The notes beneath the pieces are model-generated. The model was not told where the DNA came from. It was given only the letters and a program-made list of their open reading frames with translations, and did not search any database. From Brachynemurus nebulosus (Eukaryota > Arthropoda > Insecta > Neuroptera > Myrmeleontidae), in assembly GCA_035578155.1 (NCBI GenBank), contig JAPWDM010000004.1, forward strand, positions 39,938,803 through 40,002,802: a stretch of 64,000 nucleotides of DNA, read 5' to 3'. This document shows, in pieces, positions 36,483 through 47,547 of the stretch (within the stretch, counting starts at the first letter, position 1; each line of letters opens with the position of its first letter). Made by a program: the position numbers and the translations under genes.

Positions 36483-39400
36483 TTAAGTGCTCAGGACCTC
36501 CCTGTAAACAACATTCCTGGTTTTTTTCTCTGGCTGAAGAATGACCAGGCTATCAGGTGAACTGACTCTGGAGCATGCCACATACAACTGTCCATGGGAG
36601 AAACAGTCATTTCTCAGATCCACACCAACCATTTTCAAACTCTGTCCTTGTGCTTTATTGATAGTCATAGCGTAACACACCTTAACAAGAAATTGAAGTC
36701 GTTTAAATTCGAAGTGGTAGTCTGATGTGATCAGAGGAATTCGGGGGATGAAAACAGTTTCTCCCTGATTGATACCAGTGAAAATTGTGGCTTCGATTAC
36801 ATGTTTGTACAAAGTTTTCACCTGGAGCCTGGTACCATTGCACAATTTCGGAGGGTTTAAATTGCGCAACAGTATGATTGGAGCACCAACTTTGAGGCAG
36901 AGAATGTGAGATGGTAATCCTGGCGGCTCAAGAGTATGCAAGAACTCTACAGGATAATGAACAGTATCTTCGATCTCCACCACCGAGTCCACAGACTCAT
37001 ATTTAATAAGCTGCGTTGGCAGCTTTTCCAGTAAAAAGTTGTTAATGCTATTAACTGAATTGTTTGTTGGAGTGAGAATGGCTCGTTCCTTCAGCCATAA
37101 AGCGCAGTTCATTTCGTCCTGATTAATGTTTGGATATATTCTATTAGTTAAACTGACCAGATCTTCCACAATATCGCAAAGATTAATCGGAATATTTATT
37201 TTTCCATTAACTTCCAAAACTTTGCCATCACCGATATCAAGTAGTAAATTTGAAAACTGCTCTGCCCTCAAGTCATGGTGAAGGTGAACACGCATATTAA
37301 CTTTCAAGGACAGGACTTTGACATTATTCCATAAGATGGATGACTTGAGACATGCCTTGACTTCATCTGCACGAGTTCCTCGTGGTACAACAGGCAAGGT
37401 CTGTCTGAAATCACCAGCCAAAAGCACCGTAACTCCGCCCATAAGACGGCAGCAACTCCTAATATCCTGAAGCATCCTGTTTAGAGCCTCAATACCTGAC
37501 TTGTGGGCCATGGTACATTCATCCCACACGATAAGTTTGGTTTCTCGAAGCACCTGAGCCATTTCGCTCTGCTTAGAGATGTTACGTAATGCAGGTTCAG
37601 AGTGATTTAAGTTAAGGGGTAACTTGAAGGCAGAGTGAGCTGTTTTGCCTCCATCGATCAAGGTAGCTGCAATACCTGAGGAAGCAACACCAATGGCGAT
37701 ATTCTTTTCACATCTAATTGTCGCTAGCAACAGATTGATCAAGAATGTTTTGCCAGTGCCGCCAGGGGCATCAAGAAAGAACAAACGCGCGGAGTTAGAA
37801 GCAATACTGTGCATGATTTCATCGTACGCCCTTCTCTGTTCTTGATTTAGTTTCAGCATATTGACAGAAACTGTTTCAGTCAATTGATCAGTATTATATG
37901 ATAATTCATTCAGATATAGACGGTTGTTGACAACCGCTCCTTGCTCTCGTAAAGGTGATGGCAGGCCAAATTGTAAAAGTGTTTTACCCGACATGGATAT
38001 CACAATATCTTCAATAAGTATAAGGCATTGGTTGTAAATAACTTTAAGGACCAGTTGATCAACCCCACGTTCTCTTTCCATTTGTCTGGAAAGATCTTCC
38101 GCAAGACTGTCTCGATATTTCTCCCACAATTTTAGAGGATCTCCAACTTGGCAAAAAACTAACATTATGGCGAAGAGCTCGCGGATTTTTTTAGGAGAAT
38201 CAGAGATAGAGGCTTCTTCTAAAGTGCGAGCCCAGTGGGCATCATCCTCCAGCAAGCCTAATGCTCTGCATGCTGCCTGAAATGATGGCTGAACTACCCC
38301 TGCCACAGTTTTTAAATCAGTAAATGACATGGGGCCACGGATCTCATGCAAAAGAAGGCGCAAGTAGTAGCACTCAGAATTAGATGGATGAACAGTATAC
38401 ACTCTACCCAAAACATGGTCTTTTTTCACCCCAGGATAGCCTGGCACAGATTTTCCTTGTTTTCTTCTGTAGAACTGGTTGTTTTTCCATACATAATAAT
38501 TGGGAATTTCCATATATAATAGAGTTTTTGCAAAAGTATCTACTTTACACAGTTCAAAAAAGGCCAGAAGTGTTGTTTTCGGGGGATTATTCATCCTCTC
38601 AACAATATTTTCTTCAGTAAAATAAACCCTCTGGTCATTTTCGAGATGTACGGCAAGGTGCATAACAGGAGGGAATCTTTCGTGAATAGGAAAGCAAAAA
38701 ATACGCCAGGCTGCCTCAGAACTGCTGATGTATCGTCCTGCCTCGTACATAGTCACCTCGTTCATATTTTCAACCGTGAACGCTGCCTGGTCTGATCCTT
38801 TGTTTATGTACTTGCATATGTATTTTATAGATTTAACTGAATTGCAGTACTCAACATTTATATGCGCCGAGAAAGTTCGAATTAGGACGGGATTGTAGGG
38901 CACCACCCAACGATTGTAAATATCAACACCATTGGTATTGGTAGTGAATCCACCGTCCTCTGGAGAACACCTGCGATACTGAGGATACCCATCCTCTCCG
39001 GTTTGAGTCTCCTTTACAAAGGGTCGGGGATATTTTTTAGTGCAGATGCCATCCACCATGCAGGGCGATTTCCTATTAAAAGATCCACATGGGCCGTGGA
39101 TCATTGTCGCTTTTACTATTTCATGAAGAACTGGATCTAGGTTGGGGTCAGGTATTTCAGCACTTATAATTTTGTCAATTAAATCCGGTCTAATTTTCTC
39201 TTCTAACCATAAAAGTACATGAACGTGAGGTAATCCACGTTTCTGCCATTCAGCGGAGTACCTATGACACCTGGCAACGCCAAAGATGCAACCCTTAGTC
39301 AGAAGTTTCATCATGTGTTTCACTTTCACATGGAAAATCCTCGCTACGATGTCATGTCTGTCATGAGATTTTTGGCCTTGTGTCAAGACGTCCGTGATTT

Positions 39401-40560
39401 CTGGCCATTTCGGATTGCATGTGAATGTAATGAACAGATCCGATCGTCTGTAATGGCGTACATACGTCATTGCATCCTGAGTTCGCTCATGCATGTAACG
39501 GGGTCCTCCAGTGAAAGAGGATGGCAACACAACCATCTTGCCAATCTCTGAAACTGACCATCAATTCTTGTCATAGCGTCCTTCAAGTGCACATACTCTT
39601 CACTTCTCAATTTTCTCTGGTTGTTGCGAATCCAATTGAGTCTTTCAGTCTCAATTTTCGCATACATATTAACCAGAAATTGATTGAAAAGATTACGGAA
39701 CTGCAGTAAGTAACATTCTTCACCATCACGCTCCATTATTCTGTAGCTGTAAAAATCAGCAGCAGATACAGTCTTCTTAAGAGGAACTTTAGTTTCTGCA
39801 TCGTGTTGCGGTATATTGATGGAATAGCCATCTTCCCCACGGCAAAATATCAGAGGGTACTGGAGAGCATCATAGGCACGGTGCGTTTCACTGATTCTTA
39901 CTAATCTGTTGTCTCTACTGTGGGGAACAATATCTCTTTTTTCAAAATCTTGGCCAACAATAAGAACTGCCACTTCCCTAGATATGGGGGTATTGTAACG
40001 ACCTCAGTGCTCTCCAGAAAGTTTCCGATCTGCGTTAATCACCACTTGAAAGTCCTTTTGTTCCTTAGGAATAGAATTAACTGCAGCCTTGAAATCCAGA
40101 ATATACTTGTTATGATCATGCAGTAATTTTTGTAGTTGATCAACCAATTCTGGCTTAACACCAGAGCTGATTCCACAACGGATGTCTCTCTCAGTTTCAT
40201 CGTCGCCGACAAAGTATATCTGAAGAAATGATGGCTGCTGTTGAGACCCCGCCATAAGGCTGCCTATTCTGTGGTAGACCTGCCCCTGTACTTTAAATGT
40301 TGGCATGAAATTGGTCTCCCTCACTTCTCTGGCCCCAGAAGATGTCACTTGGAAGCATCTGTTATACTTCCGAGTGCTCTGCCATTGGATGCTGGTGGGT
40401 AAGGAGGCTGTGTAAGGGTTCCGGATAGGGTTCAAGACTTGGAAGTTGAACTTTACCGCTATTACAGCACATTCCAGTAGTTTCATCCCGCCACTTCTAA
40501 GCCCCACACCAAGTACAGGGTAACCGCGGTCCAAGGTCAACAACTTTGTCCTTAGAGCAG
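36483..40560 (-). pseudogene. Helitron Rep/helicase (RepHel), broken
   Basis: The RepHel protein nicks and unwinds DNA during rolling-circle transposition. The 1017-codon uninterrupted part (39536-36483) has the HUH-type block LPHVHVLLWL and the tyrosine block YICKYINKG. It then has a PIF1-like helicase: PGGTGKT (Walker A), LIVWDECTMAHK (Walker B), LLAGDFRQTLPVV and YVACSRV. Upstream, 39467-39973 and 40004-40570 hold the rest of the Helitron-like N-terminal domain. They are separated by an in-frame TGA (40001-40003, probably a decayed CGA). A frameshift near 39545 joins the second piece to the main frame. Near 40400-40500 the zinc-finger-like CTWCGA and MCCNSGKV blocks lie in yet another frame. 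At its 5' side the gene is cut by the hAT insertion. The C-terminus at 36483 looks natural. Confidence 0.9.
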
Positions 40561-42955
40561 TGTTTTTCAACCTGTGGGTCGCGACCCCCTGGGGGGTCGC
40601 GAAGCCTTTTTAGGGGGGTCGCGAAGCCATTTTAAGGGAGCCGTAACTATTTTAGTAATAAAACCACTCTAGTTCAAAATATAATATTTAATATAGAAAA
40701 GGTTAATTAAAGGTTACAGTAGTCATCATTAATGTGACGGTTGCGCTTCTTTCTCGTTGACCAATTTTTCCCATCGTGGATCTGTTCTTGATACGCAGAG
40801 AATCAGGTCATTTTCTAAATTTAGACGATACCTCTGTTTGCCTTTTATTTGGGCCATCGAAGAAAACGTCAACTCACACAGGTAGGAGGTAGAAAATGGG
40901 ATCGAACACTTCAATGCCTCTGTAGTTAATTGCGGGTATTCTATTTTTCTTTTTAACCAAAAGGTGTCCAAACTTACAGACTTGAATTCCAGGTGTAACA
41001 TTCCATCAGCAGATAATTCCAATAGATTTTCTTTTATGTTGGTTTCCAAACTTGCTTCGTCTGTAGCTGCCTTTAAAAACGGATTTATGACCCACCTTTG
41101 TCCAATATTTTCTGAAAGTTCTTGTACCGAAAAATAATGACCCAGTTCTTCTGTCAAATTTTGCAAGACATTTTTGAAGCCAGGTACATATGATTTAATG
41201 TTTATCTCAGAGCTCACTTCTTCAATATAAGACTTAGTCAAAGCAAATGAATCAAAGTTGTTTTTGTTTATGGATGATGACCACAGATTTACTTTTTTTA
41301 TGAACCCATGCATTTTGTCTTTAGCAGTAACGATATTTTCATCTCGTCCTTGAAGGCTTTTATTCAAAGTATTTAAATGCTCGAATACGTCGGAAAGAAA
41401 AGCCAGTTTTAAAAGAAATTCCGGGTCACAAATAAATTTACCATATTCTGACTTGCTCTGCTGTAAATACACCAAAAGTTCAGATCGAAGTTCAAAAACT
41501 CTTGTCAGTACTTTGCCTTTAGATAACCACCTAACTTCTGTATGGTAAAACAAATTTTGGTGCAGTGAACCCATATCTTGGCAAATTTTTTGAAATAAAC
41601 GTGTCTGTAAAGCTTTACCTTTAATAGAGTTTACTATTTTTATGATTATATTGAGAACTTCATTGTATTCCTGTGGCAATATTTTGGCCGCAAGAGCTTG
41701 GCGATGAAGGAAGCAATGCATCCAACAAGCATTTGGCATCAGTGTCTTTAGTTTGGTAATAAAGCCACTTTTCGAACCAGTCATGGATTTTGCTCCGTCA
41801 CTACAAATAGCTATGCATTTCTTCGCCCAATTGATATTGAAGTCTTGGGTAGCTTCAAGGAACATATTATATAAGCACTGACCAGTTGTATTCGTGGGAA
41901 GAGCTTTACAAAACAATATCTCTTCCATCAATCTCTCATTGGATTCAAAACGCACAAAAGCTACAAATTGCGCACAACCCGAAATATCCGTGGATTCATC
42001 AAACTGCAGGGACACAAAAGTACTTTTTTTTATTTTTTCTATGACTTGCTCGCGAACATCAGTCGCCATATCGCTTATCCTGCGTTGAATAGTATTATCT
42101 GAGAGAGGTATACTTTTCAGCTTTTCCACTTCCTGTTTGCCAAACATAATCTCTGCTATATCTAAGGCCGCTGGTAAAATCAAATTTTCGGCAATCGTAT
42201 GAGGTTTTGCTGCTTTAGCCACACGAAAAGCTACTCGATAACTAGCTAGTAACGTTTTTTCGTTTAAGCTGGGAAACTGTACTACAGTAGTTTTTTGATG
42301 ATTAAGGCCCTGGAGTTTACGCTCAAAAAATTCCAACGGTTTGTTTTTTTCATTTGGATGTTTAGTATTGAGGTGGCGTACTAATTTGGATGGTATCATA
42401 CTTTCACGTGATAAAGTTTCAAAACAAATAACGCACTGCGGTTTATTTTCAATTACAGTAAATCCGAATTTTAAATAATTGTCGTCATACAGACGCTTTT
42501 TCTTTGGTTTTGTTACATTTTCCTCACTGGAACTTGAAGTTGAAGGTTGTGCATATCTTTTCAGAAACTTATCCATTTTCAATAATTACAATGAGCAATA
42601 AGAATTTTGAATATTAGACAATAAAAGACAGCGAACAACTGCTAAACAAACAACAAATCAATTCAATAAATTCAAATACTAACGTAAGTTCACAATTCAA
42701 AGAATTCAAACAATTGAATTGCGTTCGAAATTGTTAGAGTGTGCTCGCAGTACTCGCCTGATGGCGCACACAGCGCTCATCACATCACGCCAACTTCAAT
42801 GTCCTTACAAAAATATGTTTCAGGTACCTAATTACGTATTTAATCGATACCTAACATAAAAAAATAAAAGTTAAAAATAGCGGAAGGTAAGGGGGGTCGC
42901 GAAATATTTTTCCACTCTAGGGGGGTCGCGCCATGAAAAAGGTTGAAAAACACTG
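40558..42955 (-). mobile_element. SPIN/Charlie-like hAT transposon, apparently complete
   Basis: Inverted ends CAGTGTTTTTCAACCT and AGGTTGAAAAACACTG. A perfect 8-bp duplication CCTTAGAG flanks it (40550-40557 and 42956-42963). Subterminal 'ggggggtcgcg' repeats lie at both ends and one intact transposase ORF inside. 2398 bp. The 'gggtcgcgaccccc' subterminal style is that of SPIN and related Charlie-type hATs. Confidence 0.9.
40729..42582 (-). CDS. hAT transposase, intact (ZBED5/SCAND3-like)
   Basis: 617 codons without interruption, the usual length for this hAT group. Residues 50-75 form a BED-like zinc finger (C50-x2-C53 ... H70-x4-H75) for binding transposon ends. The DDE core has candidate aspartates in LQFDESTDI (D195) and ICSDGAKSMTG (D262), and a WMHCFLHRQ block follows. 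The RW-containing EVRWLSKGKVLTRVF block lies near residue 350. The C-terminal dimerisation segment contains PFSTSYLCELTFSSMAQIKG (about 555-575). The N-terminus MKMDKFLKRY is lysine-rich. It reads opposite to the window and sits 170 bp from the left TIR and 370 bp from the right. It interrupts the Helitron gene, so it is younger than that gene. Activity is possible but not shown. Confidence 0.92.
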   Translation of the reverse strand: MKMDKFLKRYAQPSTSSSSEENVTKPKKKRLYDDNYLKFGFTVIENKPQCVICFETLSRESMIPSKLVRHLNTKHPNEKNKPLEFFERKLQGLNHQKTTVVQFPSLNEKTLLASYRVAFRVAKAAKPHTIAENLILPAALDIAEIMFGKQEVEKLKSIPLSDNTIQRRISDMATDVREQVIEKIKKSTFVSLQFDESTDISGCAQFVAFVRFESNERLMEEILFCKALPTNTTGQCLYNMFLEATQDFNINWAKKCIAICSDGAKSMTGSKSGFITKLKTLMPNACWMHCFLHRQALAAKILPQEYNEVLNIIIKIVNSIKGKALQTRLFQKICQDMGSLHQNLFYHTEVRWLSKGKVLTRVFELRSELLVYLQQSKSEYGKFICDPEFLLKLAFLSDVFEHLNTLNKSLQGRDENIVTAKDKMHGFIKKVNLWSSSINKNNFDSFALTKSYIEEVSSEINIKSYVPGFKNVLQNLTEELGHYFSVQELSENIGQRWVINPFLKAATDEASLETNIKENLLELSADGMLHLEFKSVSLDTFWLKRKIEYPQLTTEALKCSIPFSTSYLCELTFSSMAQIKGKQRYRLNLENDLILCVSRTDPRWEKLVNEKEAQPSH

Positions 42956-43010
42956 CCTTAGAGTAATCAATGTGGGGTTCATATTTATAACCAGATAAAC
43001 ACTTATTAGT

Positions 43011-43853
43011 TCAAGGCAGTAATTTTACTTGTGATCTCTTTCTGTTATATTTAGCTGTAGCAACTTGATTTATTTCAGGATGTCTTTGGGTATACCTTTG
43101 TACAGCCTCTCTATTCATTTCGGGGTGACTTTGGGTATACCTTTGTACAGCCCTTCTATTAATTTCGGGGTTAGTTTTTGTATATTTTGCTATAGCTTGC
43201 TTTAACTGTTTTTTCTTGATCGCATCTGTAAATTTTTTTCTTCGTTTTTTCCCTCTTTTTTCGTTAAATGCTGTGCTAGTAGAGAGAGCAGATTCGTCAA
43301 AACATAGAGTATTAGGGCAAGGTAAAATGTGTGAGAGATTGCTGGCGAAATTTTTTTCACATTCCGTTGGCTTGCTGGTGATATGTGATTGTTGGACGGC
43401 ACCAGGATTTGTGGATTCAGCCAACGGAATTAAAACATCAAAATGTCCTGCATTAAAATTTCCTGTGAATCGGATTCGTTTAACTCCTTGTAGTGCTTTC
43501 CCAAAGGTACCAAGAAGAATGCCACCCTGAAACACTTGAAACTCATAAGGGAATATCTCCCCCGCCACCTTAAGTTCGCAAGTAGTACCATAGGTGTGAG
43601 GTCTAGACATTTCGGTGACGTAGCGACGTTTTGTAATATAAGGAGATCCCAATTGCTCCTGAGTAAAAAGTCTAAATCTTTCCCAGTTATTTGACACATG
43701 ACTAACAATGTTAGCACGAATTTGAGCAGCCATTAAGACATGACCGTACATCAAATAGGAAAGGGAAGAAAATTGGCTGGCGCCATCGCCAGGAATTTTT
43801 ATTATTTGGCAATGGGTTTGTGTTTGGTTGACTATAATAATTTCCTCTTCCAT
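43011..43853 (-). CDS. Helitron OTU-domain protein with substituted catalytic cysteine
   Basis: 280 codons. The N-terminal half resembles an OTU-type cysteine protease of the kind fused or linked to many animal Helitrons. Residues 22-28 read GDGASQF where the family normally has a cysteine one position after the GDG-plus-one residue. Here serine 26 takes that place. The downstream block GHFDVLIPL retains the histidine. The C-terminal part is basic (KKRRKK) followed by three degenerate 14-residue repeats ending HPEINQVA, HPEMNREA and NPEINRRA. The ORF lies upstream of the Rep region in the same orientation; the stop at 43011 is followed by non-coding sequence and the hAT. Loss of the cysteine suggests loss of protease activity or a pseudoenzyme. 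It could also be simple decay, since the neighbouring frames are broken. Confidence 0.75.
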   Translation of the reverse strand: MEEEIIIVNQTQTHCQIIKIPGDGASQFSSLSYLMYGHVLMAAQIRANIVSHVSNNWERFRLFTQEQLGSPYITKRRYVTEMSRPHTYGTTCELKVAGEIFPYEFQVFQGGILLGTFGKALQGVKRIRFTGNFNAGHFDVLIPLAESTNPGAVQQSHITSKPTECEKNFASNLSHILPCPNTLCFDESALSTSTAFNEKRGKKRRKKFTDAIKKKQLKQAIAKYTKTNPEINRRAVQRYTQSHPEMNREAVQRYTQRHPEINQVATAKYNRKRSQVKLLP

Positions 43854-44652
43854 AACTGATAATAGGAATAACTATTTCCAATTGAAAAATGGCTACCTTA
43901 TTCAGAATTTAAAGAGTTGAAAAGTTTTATTTTAATAACAAAAAAAAAATCTATTTAAGAATTGCTACTGAACAATACTATTTAATAACTAAAGTTTTGA
44001 TACTTAACTAAATATCCTTTTTTGTTTTGTAATTGCTTCCTCGGTACCGGAATGCAGTTTTTATATCTTCTTAATTTTACATACGATAGAGATAATACGA
44101 CAATCTCATCATCAGGTTTCGCTTAATGATATGTTCTAATTTTATCTGCTGTAAAAAATTGTAAAACACATTTACTGTAGTATAATATAAAATATAAAAA
44201 AAGTAGGCATCAAACTTACACTGTATTGGTAACAGTAAAAGAACCAATAATAATATCAAATAATTAAATTTGAATAAATTTAGATCACAAACATTCAAGT
44301 TAAGAATGTCAGTAAGAAGCAATATGTATTAAATAAGTATAAATGTAAGCTATTAGTTTTATATTACAAAAATTATGTTTCTGCAATTACTTAGCAACTA
44401 TCTAAATTTTTTATGATTTTTTGATAAATTGGCCACAGATTGCTGTATTACAGTAATAAAAAATTAATATCTTACGGTTTTTCGTAAATTTCAACGGTTA
44501 GACAAAAAAATTTGCAAAATCCGTTCTTAGCGAGCGCCTACGACCCAATAGGGACCTACATGCCAAATTTCAAGTTTGTAGGTATTGTAGTTTTGGAGAT
44601 TTCTATATAGATGAGTGAGTGAATGAGTGGTATTTCTCCTTTATATAATAGA
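43854..44652 (-). other. Helitron 5' leader
   Basis: Non-coding. The last 260 bp (44395-44652) match the 5' end of the Helitron at 24890, including 'gggtcgtaggcgctcgct' in the element's orientation. Confidence 0.7.
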
Positions 44653-44926
44653 TTAAGATATATTAATTTTTACTTAAGTTACATATAAACCCGTATAGAA
44701 CTTTTTAACACAATTTAAGGTTTGTATCTCTCATCTGGCTTCACATTTCAAAAGTGTAATAAAAAAAAAAAAATTGACCTTTTTCGAGACCGTAATAAAT
44801 TTTATGACTTATTTTGGTAAAAATATTTTATCCTTTTAAATTTTTCAGTATTTTTAAATTGTGTTAAAAAAAAGTTTAAGTTCTATACGGGTTTATATGT
44901 AACTTAACTAAAAATTAATATCTTAA
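44653..44926. mobile_element. 274-bp MITE with 68-bp TIRs
   Basis: TTAAGATAT...ATATCTTAA with arms through 'acataaacccgtat'-like sequence ('gttacatataaaccc' and 'gggtttatatgtaac'). It is flanked by the self-complementary octamer TAATATTA (34151-34158 across the Helitron, and 44927-44934). Related sequence lies at 32262-32392 and 49830-50010. Confidence 0.65.
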
Positions 44927-46120
44927 TAATATTATAAATGTGAAAGTTTGGATGTTTAGATGTTTAAATTTGTTCCATGTTTAAATTTTATCCCGGTTGC
45001 AAGTTCTTGAGGGATTCAAAAACAATTATCAAAACACACCCCAAAAAACAAAACTCAATTTGATAAAATTTGGTACATTGACATTATTTATCCTGAGCTA
45101 ACAAATAGGATAATCTTATCCCGACTAAAGGTTCCTGTAGGATGACTGAACCGAATTCGATTAAATAAAATATAGAGACACTATTTACTATGAGCACATG
45201 TAGCTAGAATTTTAATAAGACGTAGAATAGTTTTATCCCGATTGAATGTTCCCAGGGGATGCAAAAGAAATTCCAAAATCATGTCCCAATAATTAAACCG
45301 AATTTGATAAAACTTGGTACACAGACATGATTAATCCTGAATTTACGCATAGGCGAATCTTATCCTGATTAAAGGTTCCTGTAGGATGACTGAATCGAAT
45401 TTGATAAAATTTAACATACAAACGTTATTTACTATGAACATATATAGTAATAATATTGAAATAGTTTTAGTCGGGATAGTTTAATCCCGATTGAAGGTTT
45501 CCGGGGGAAGATGGGGAGACACAAGGGGGGGGGGGGGTAACTCAATTCGGATGAGGCCTCGGGTCAGACTTATTTATATTATAAAAATGTGTTGAAATGG
45601 TTATGGAAATTCATAGTGAATGCAATAGCAATAATAATACATAGGATAATTTTATCCCGATTGAAGGTTCTCGGTAGAAACAAAATCAACTGCTAAATCA
45701 CATCCAACTAACTAAATTGAAGTCGATGAAATTTAGTACACACAGAGACACTATTTACCCTGATCTAACACATGGTGTAATCTTATCCCGATTAAATGTT
45801 CCTGTGGGATTCAATATTATTTAATTATAATAACAGCAAAAAATCACAGATCCTTTGATCCTTTGAAAATTTGAAAAACTTGTAGTGCGATTTTAAACCA
45901 TTTTTGAACAATTTACATAGCCATATTTTCAAAACGGGGGTGGGGCAGAATTACTATAATATTTGATATTTTCGTAATTATATAGTTAATTTAATTCCAG
46001 AGAATGAATGTAGTAATTATTTACTGTCCTATAACTGTATTAAAATTGGATTTTTCCGCTATATTGTCCGTCTTGTGTTGACATAAAAAATATTTATCAA
46101 CTTTTTTTATTTTTGTTATT
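44927..46120 (-). repeat. right arm of the large inverted repeat, inner part
   Basis: Reverse complement of the left arm, starting 'taatattataaatgtgaaag'. It shares the repeated paragraphs, the G-run spot (45527-45537) and 'gccccacccccgttttg' (reverse). Confidence 0.8.
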
Positions 46121-46159
46121 TTTCATAAATAATGGATTTAGGTATATTTTAGGTATATA

Positions 46160-46445
46160 TGTTACGCTCAAAGATCGAAATCGCTCATTGAGCGAAAAAA
46201 TCGACCACAACGCGATGTGGTTATTTGAAATCAGCCACAACGCGAAATTCGTGTTGTGGCACTTATAAAAACAGCCACAACGCGTTGTGGTTAGCTCAAA
46301 AAGACCACAACGCGAAATTCGCGTCGTGGCTTTCATAAGATTTGACCACAACGCGACGTGGTCATTTAAAAAAGCCACAACGCGTTTTAGACGGTTAGTT
46401 GATGCAATTGTGACACGACGGGCAGGTTGTTATTTGTCAACTGAC
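46160..46445 (+). repeat. left TIR with repeated CCACAACGCG modules
   Basis: Contains seven or more short modules of the form CCACAACGCG-N-GTGG, alternating with 'ttcataagatttg'-type spacers. Confidence 0.9.
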
Positions 46446-46617
46446 GTATAGGATTCAGGATGTTCAGTAATAAAAGCCTTTAATTAAATTATTTATTCAT
46501 TTTGAATTCGTGATCTTATATTAGTAAATATAACAAAATTATTTCTCATAATATAGGTACTGAATTGCAGATTAGTTATTTTTAAGCAATACATGATCAT
46601 GCATTAAAATCTTTTAA

Positions 46618-47341
46618 GGGGGTATTTTAGTCTAGAAATTCGAAAAATCGATTTTTTTTTTACATTCTCAAAGTTCAGACCTTTAGGAATAAGCCTCTAA
46701 AAGGATTTACGGAAATTCGAATTATTTTCGGAGTTAAGGTTATTTTTTCCTGTGTACTGTGTATCCTTTCAGTGTTAAATTCAAATTTTTAATATAAATT
46801 ACTCGAAACTGCTTTTTTCGATACGGTTGATATGATACTTCAAGTTCGAATGCACCGATTTACTTGAAATTTGGTACAGACCTTCCTAATACTATCAAAA
46901 TTGGTCCGACGCACGTAAGGATTTTTGGAATTTCTTTTTTAATATTTTTAAAATATTTTCAAAGTTGAAAAATGGAGGCGAAAAATGATTTTTTTAAAAT
47001 GGCCGCCATTTTGTGAAAAAATTTATTTTTTCAAATCGGCTACGTCAAACTAATTCTACATCCTTGTTTATTAAGAATTAACGAAAATTTTATGTTTCAG
47101 ATCACCAGGAGGGTTGAAATCACATCAACTGGGAGACACCTTTTTTTTGAGTTCCCACTTTGCGGCCTATACCGATTTCAATTTTGAATTTTTTTGAAAT
47201 TTTTATACATTTTTATACTTTTCAAATATCAATAAAAAACTGTTAAAAAAATCGATACTAAAAATGTTTACTCTTTTTTTTTTTCTTACGCCCATAAAAT
47301 CATCTCAAAATCGAACCTCTAGTCTAGACTACAAGATCCCT
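46618..47341. mobile_element. 724-bp TTAA-flanked MITE
   Basis: TTAA at 46614-46617 and 47342-47345. Inverted ends share TAGTCTAGA about ten bases in (GGGGGTATTTTAGTCTAGA and AGGGATCTTGTAGTCTAGA). Non-coding. Nested in the Ginger-like element. Confidence 0.65.
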
Positions 47342-47547
47342 TTAAGCTGTAACAGACCAAATTTTTAATATCAAACAATGGGCAATCCATTGTTTAATTT
47401 TATGAATTTCAGCATAGTAGTCTTCAAAGAAAATGTAAATAATACGTTTTTTTTTAAAATTTCAATTTAGAGCCACTGGGAAATGTCAATAATTATTTTA
47501 AAAAATTTAAAAAGACAAAATTTTCCACTTCTTTGGTAAGTTTACTT

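Larger units (their letters stand above)
34159..44652 (-). mobile_element. autonomous-type Helitron with nested insertions
   Basis: On the minus strand it begins TCTATTATATAAAGGAG (edge 44652, preceded by A) and ends CACGGGTATCCAGCTAG (edge 34159, followed by T). It carries the OTU ORF (43011-43853) and the Rep/helicase ORF (36483-40560), and is interrupted by a hAT (40558-42955) and smaller insertions between 34400 and 36270. A 32-bp segment at 34357-34388 is repeated at 36277-36308 at the borders of that insertion zone. Coding frames are broken, so it is no longer autonomous. Confidence 0.8.

Noticed and set aside
37645..39709. plus-strand ORFs opposite the Helitron helicase
   Set aside because: Antisense shadows of the helicase reading frame without recognisable similarity.
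43202..43717. ORFs overlapping the OTU gene
   Set aside because: Other-frame shadows of the OTU ORF.
46097..46378. 93-codon ORF in the left TIR (and its 77-codon counterpart at 49310)
   Set aside because: Both come from the repeated CCACAACGCG modules of the two TIRs. The mirrored presence in both TIRs explains the apparent conservation.
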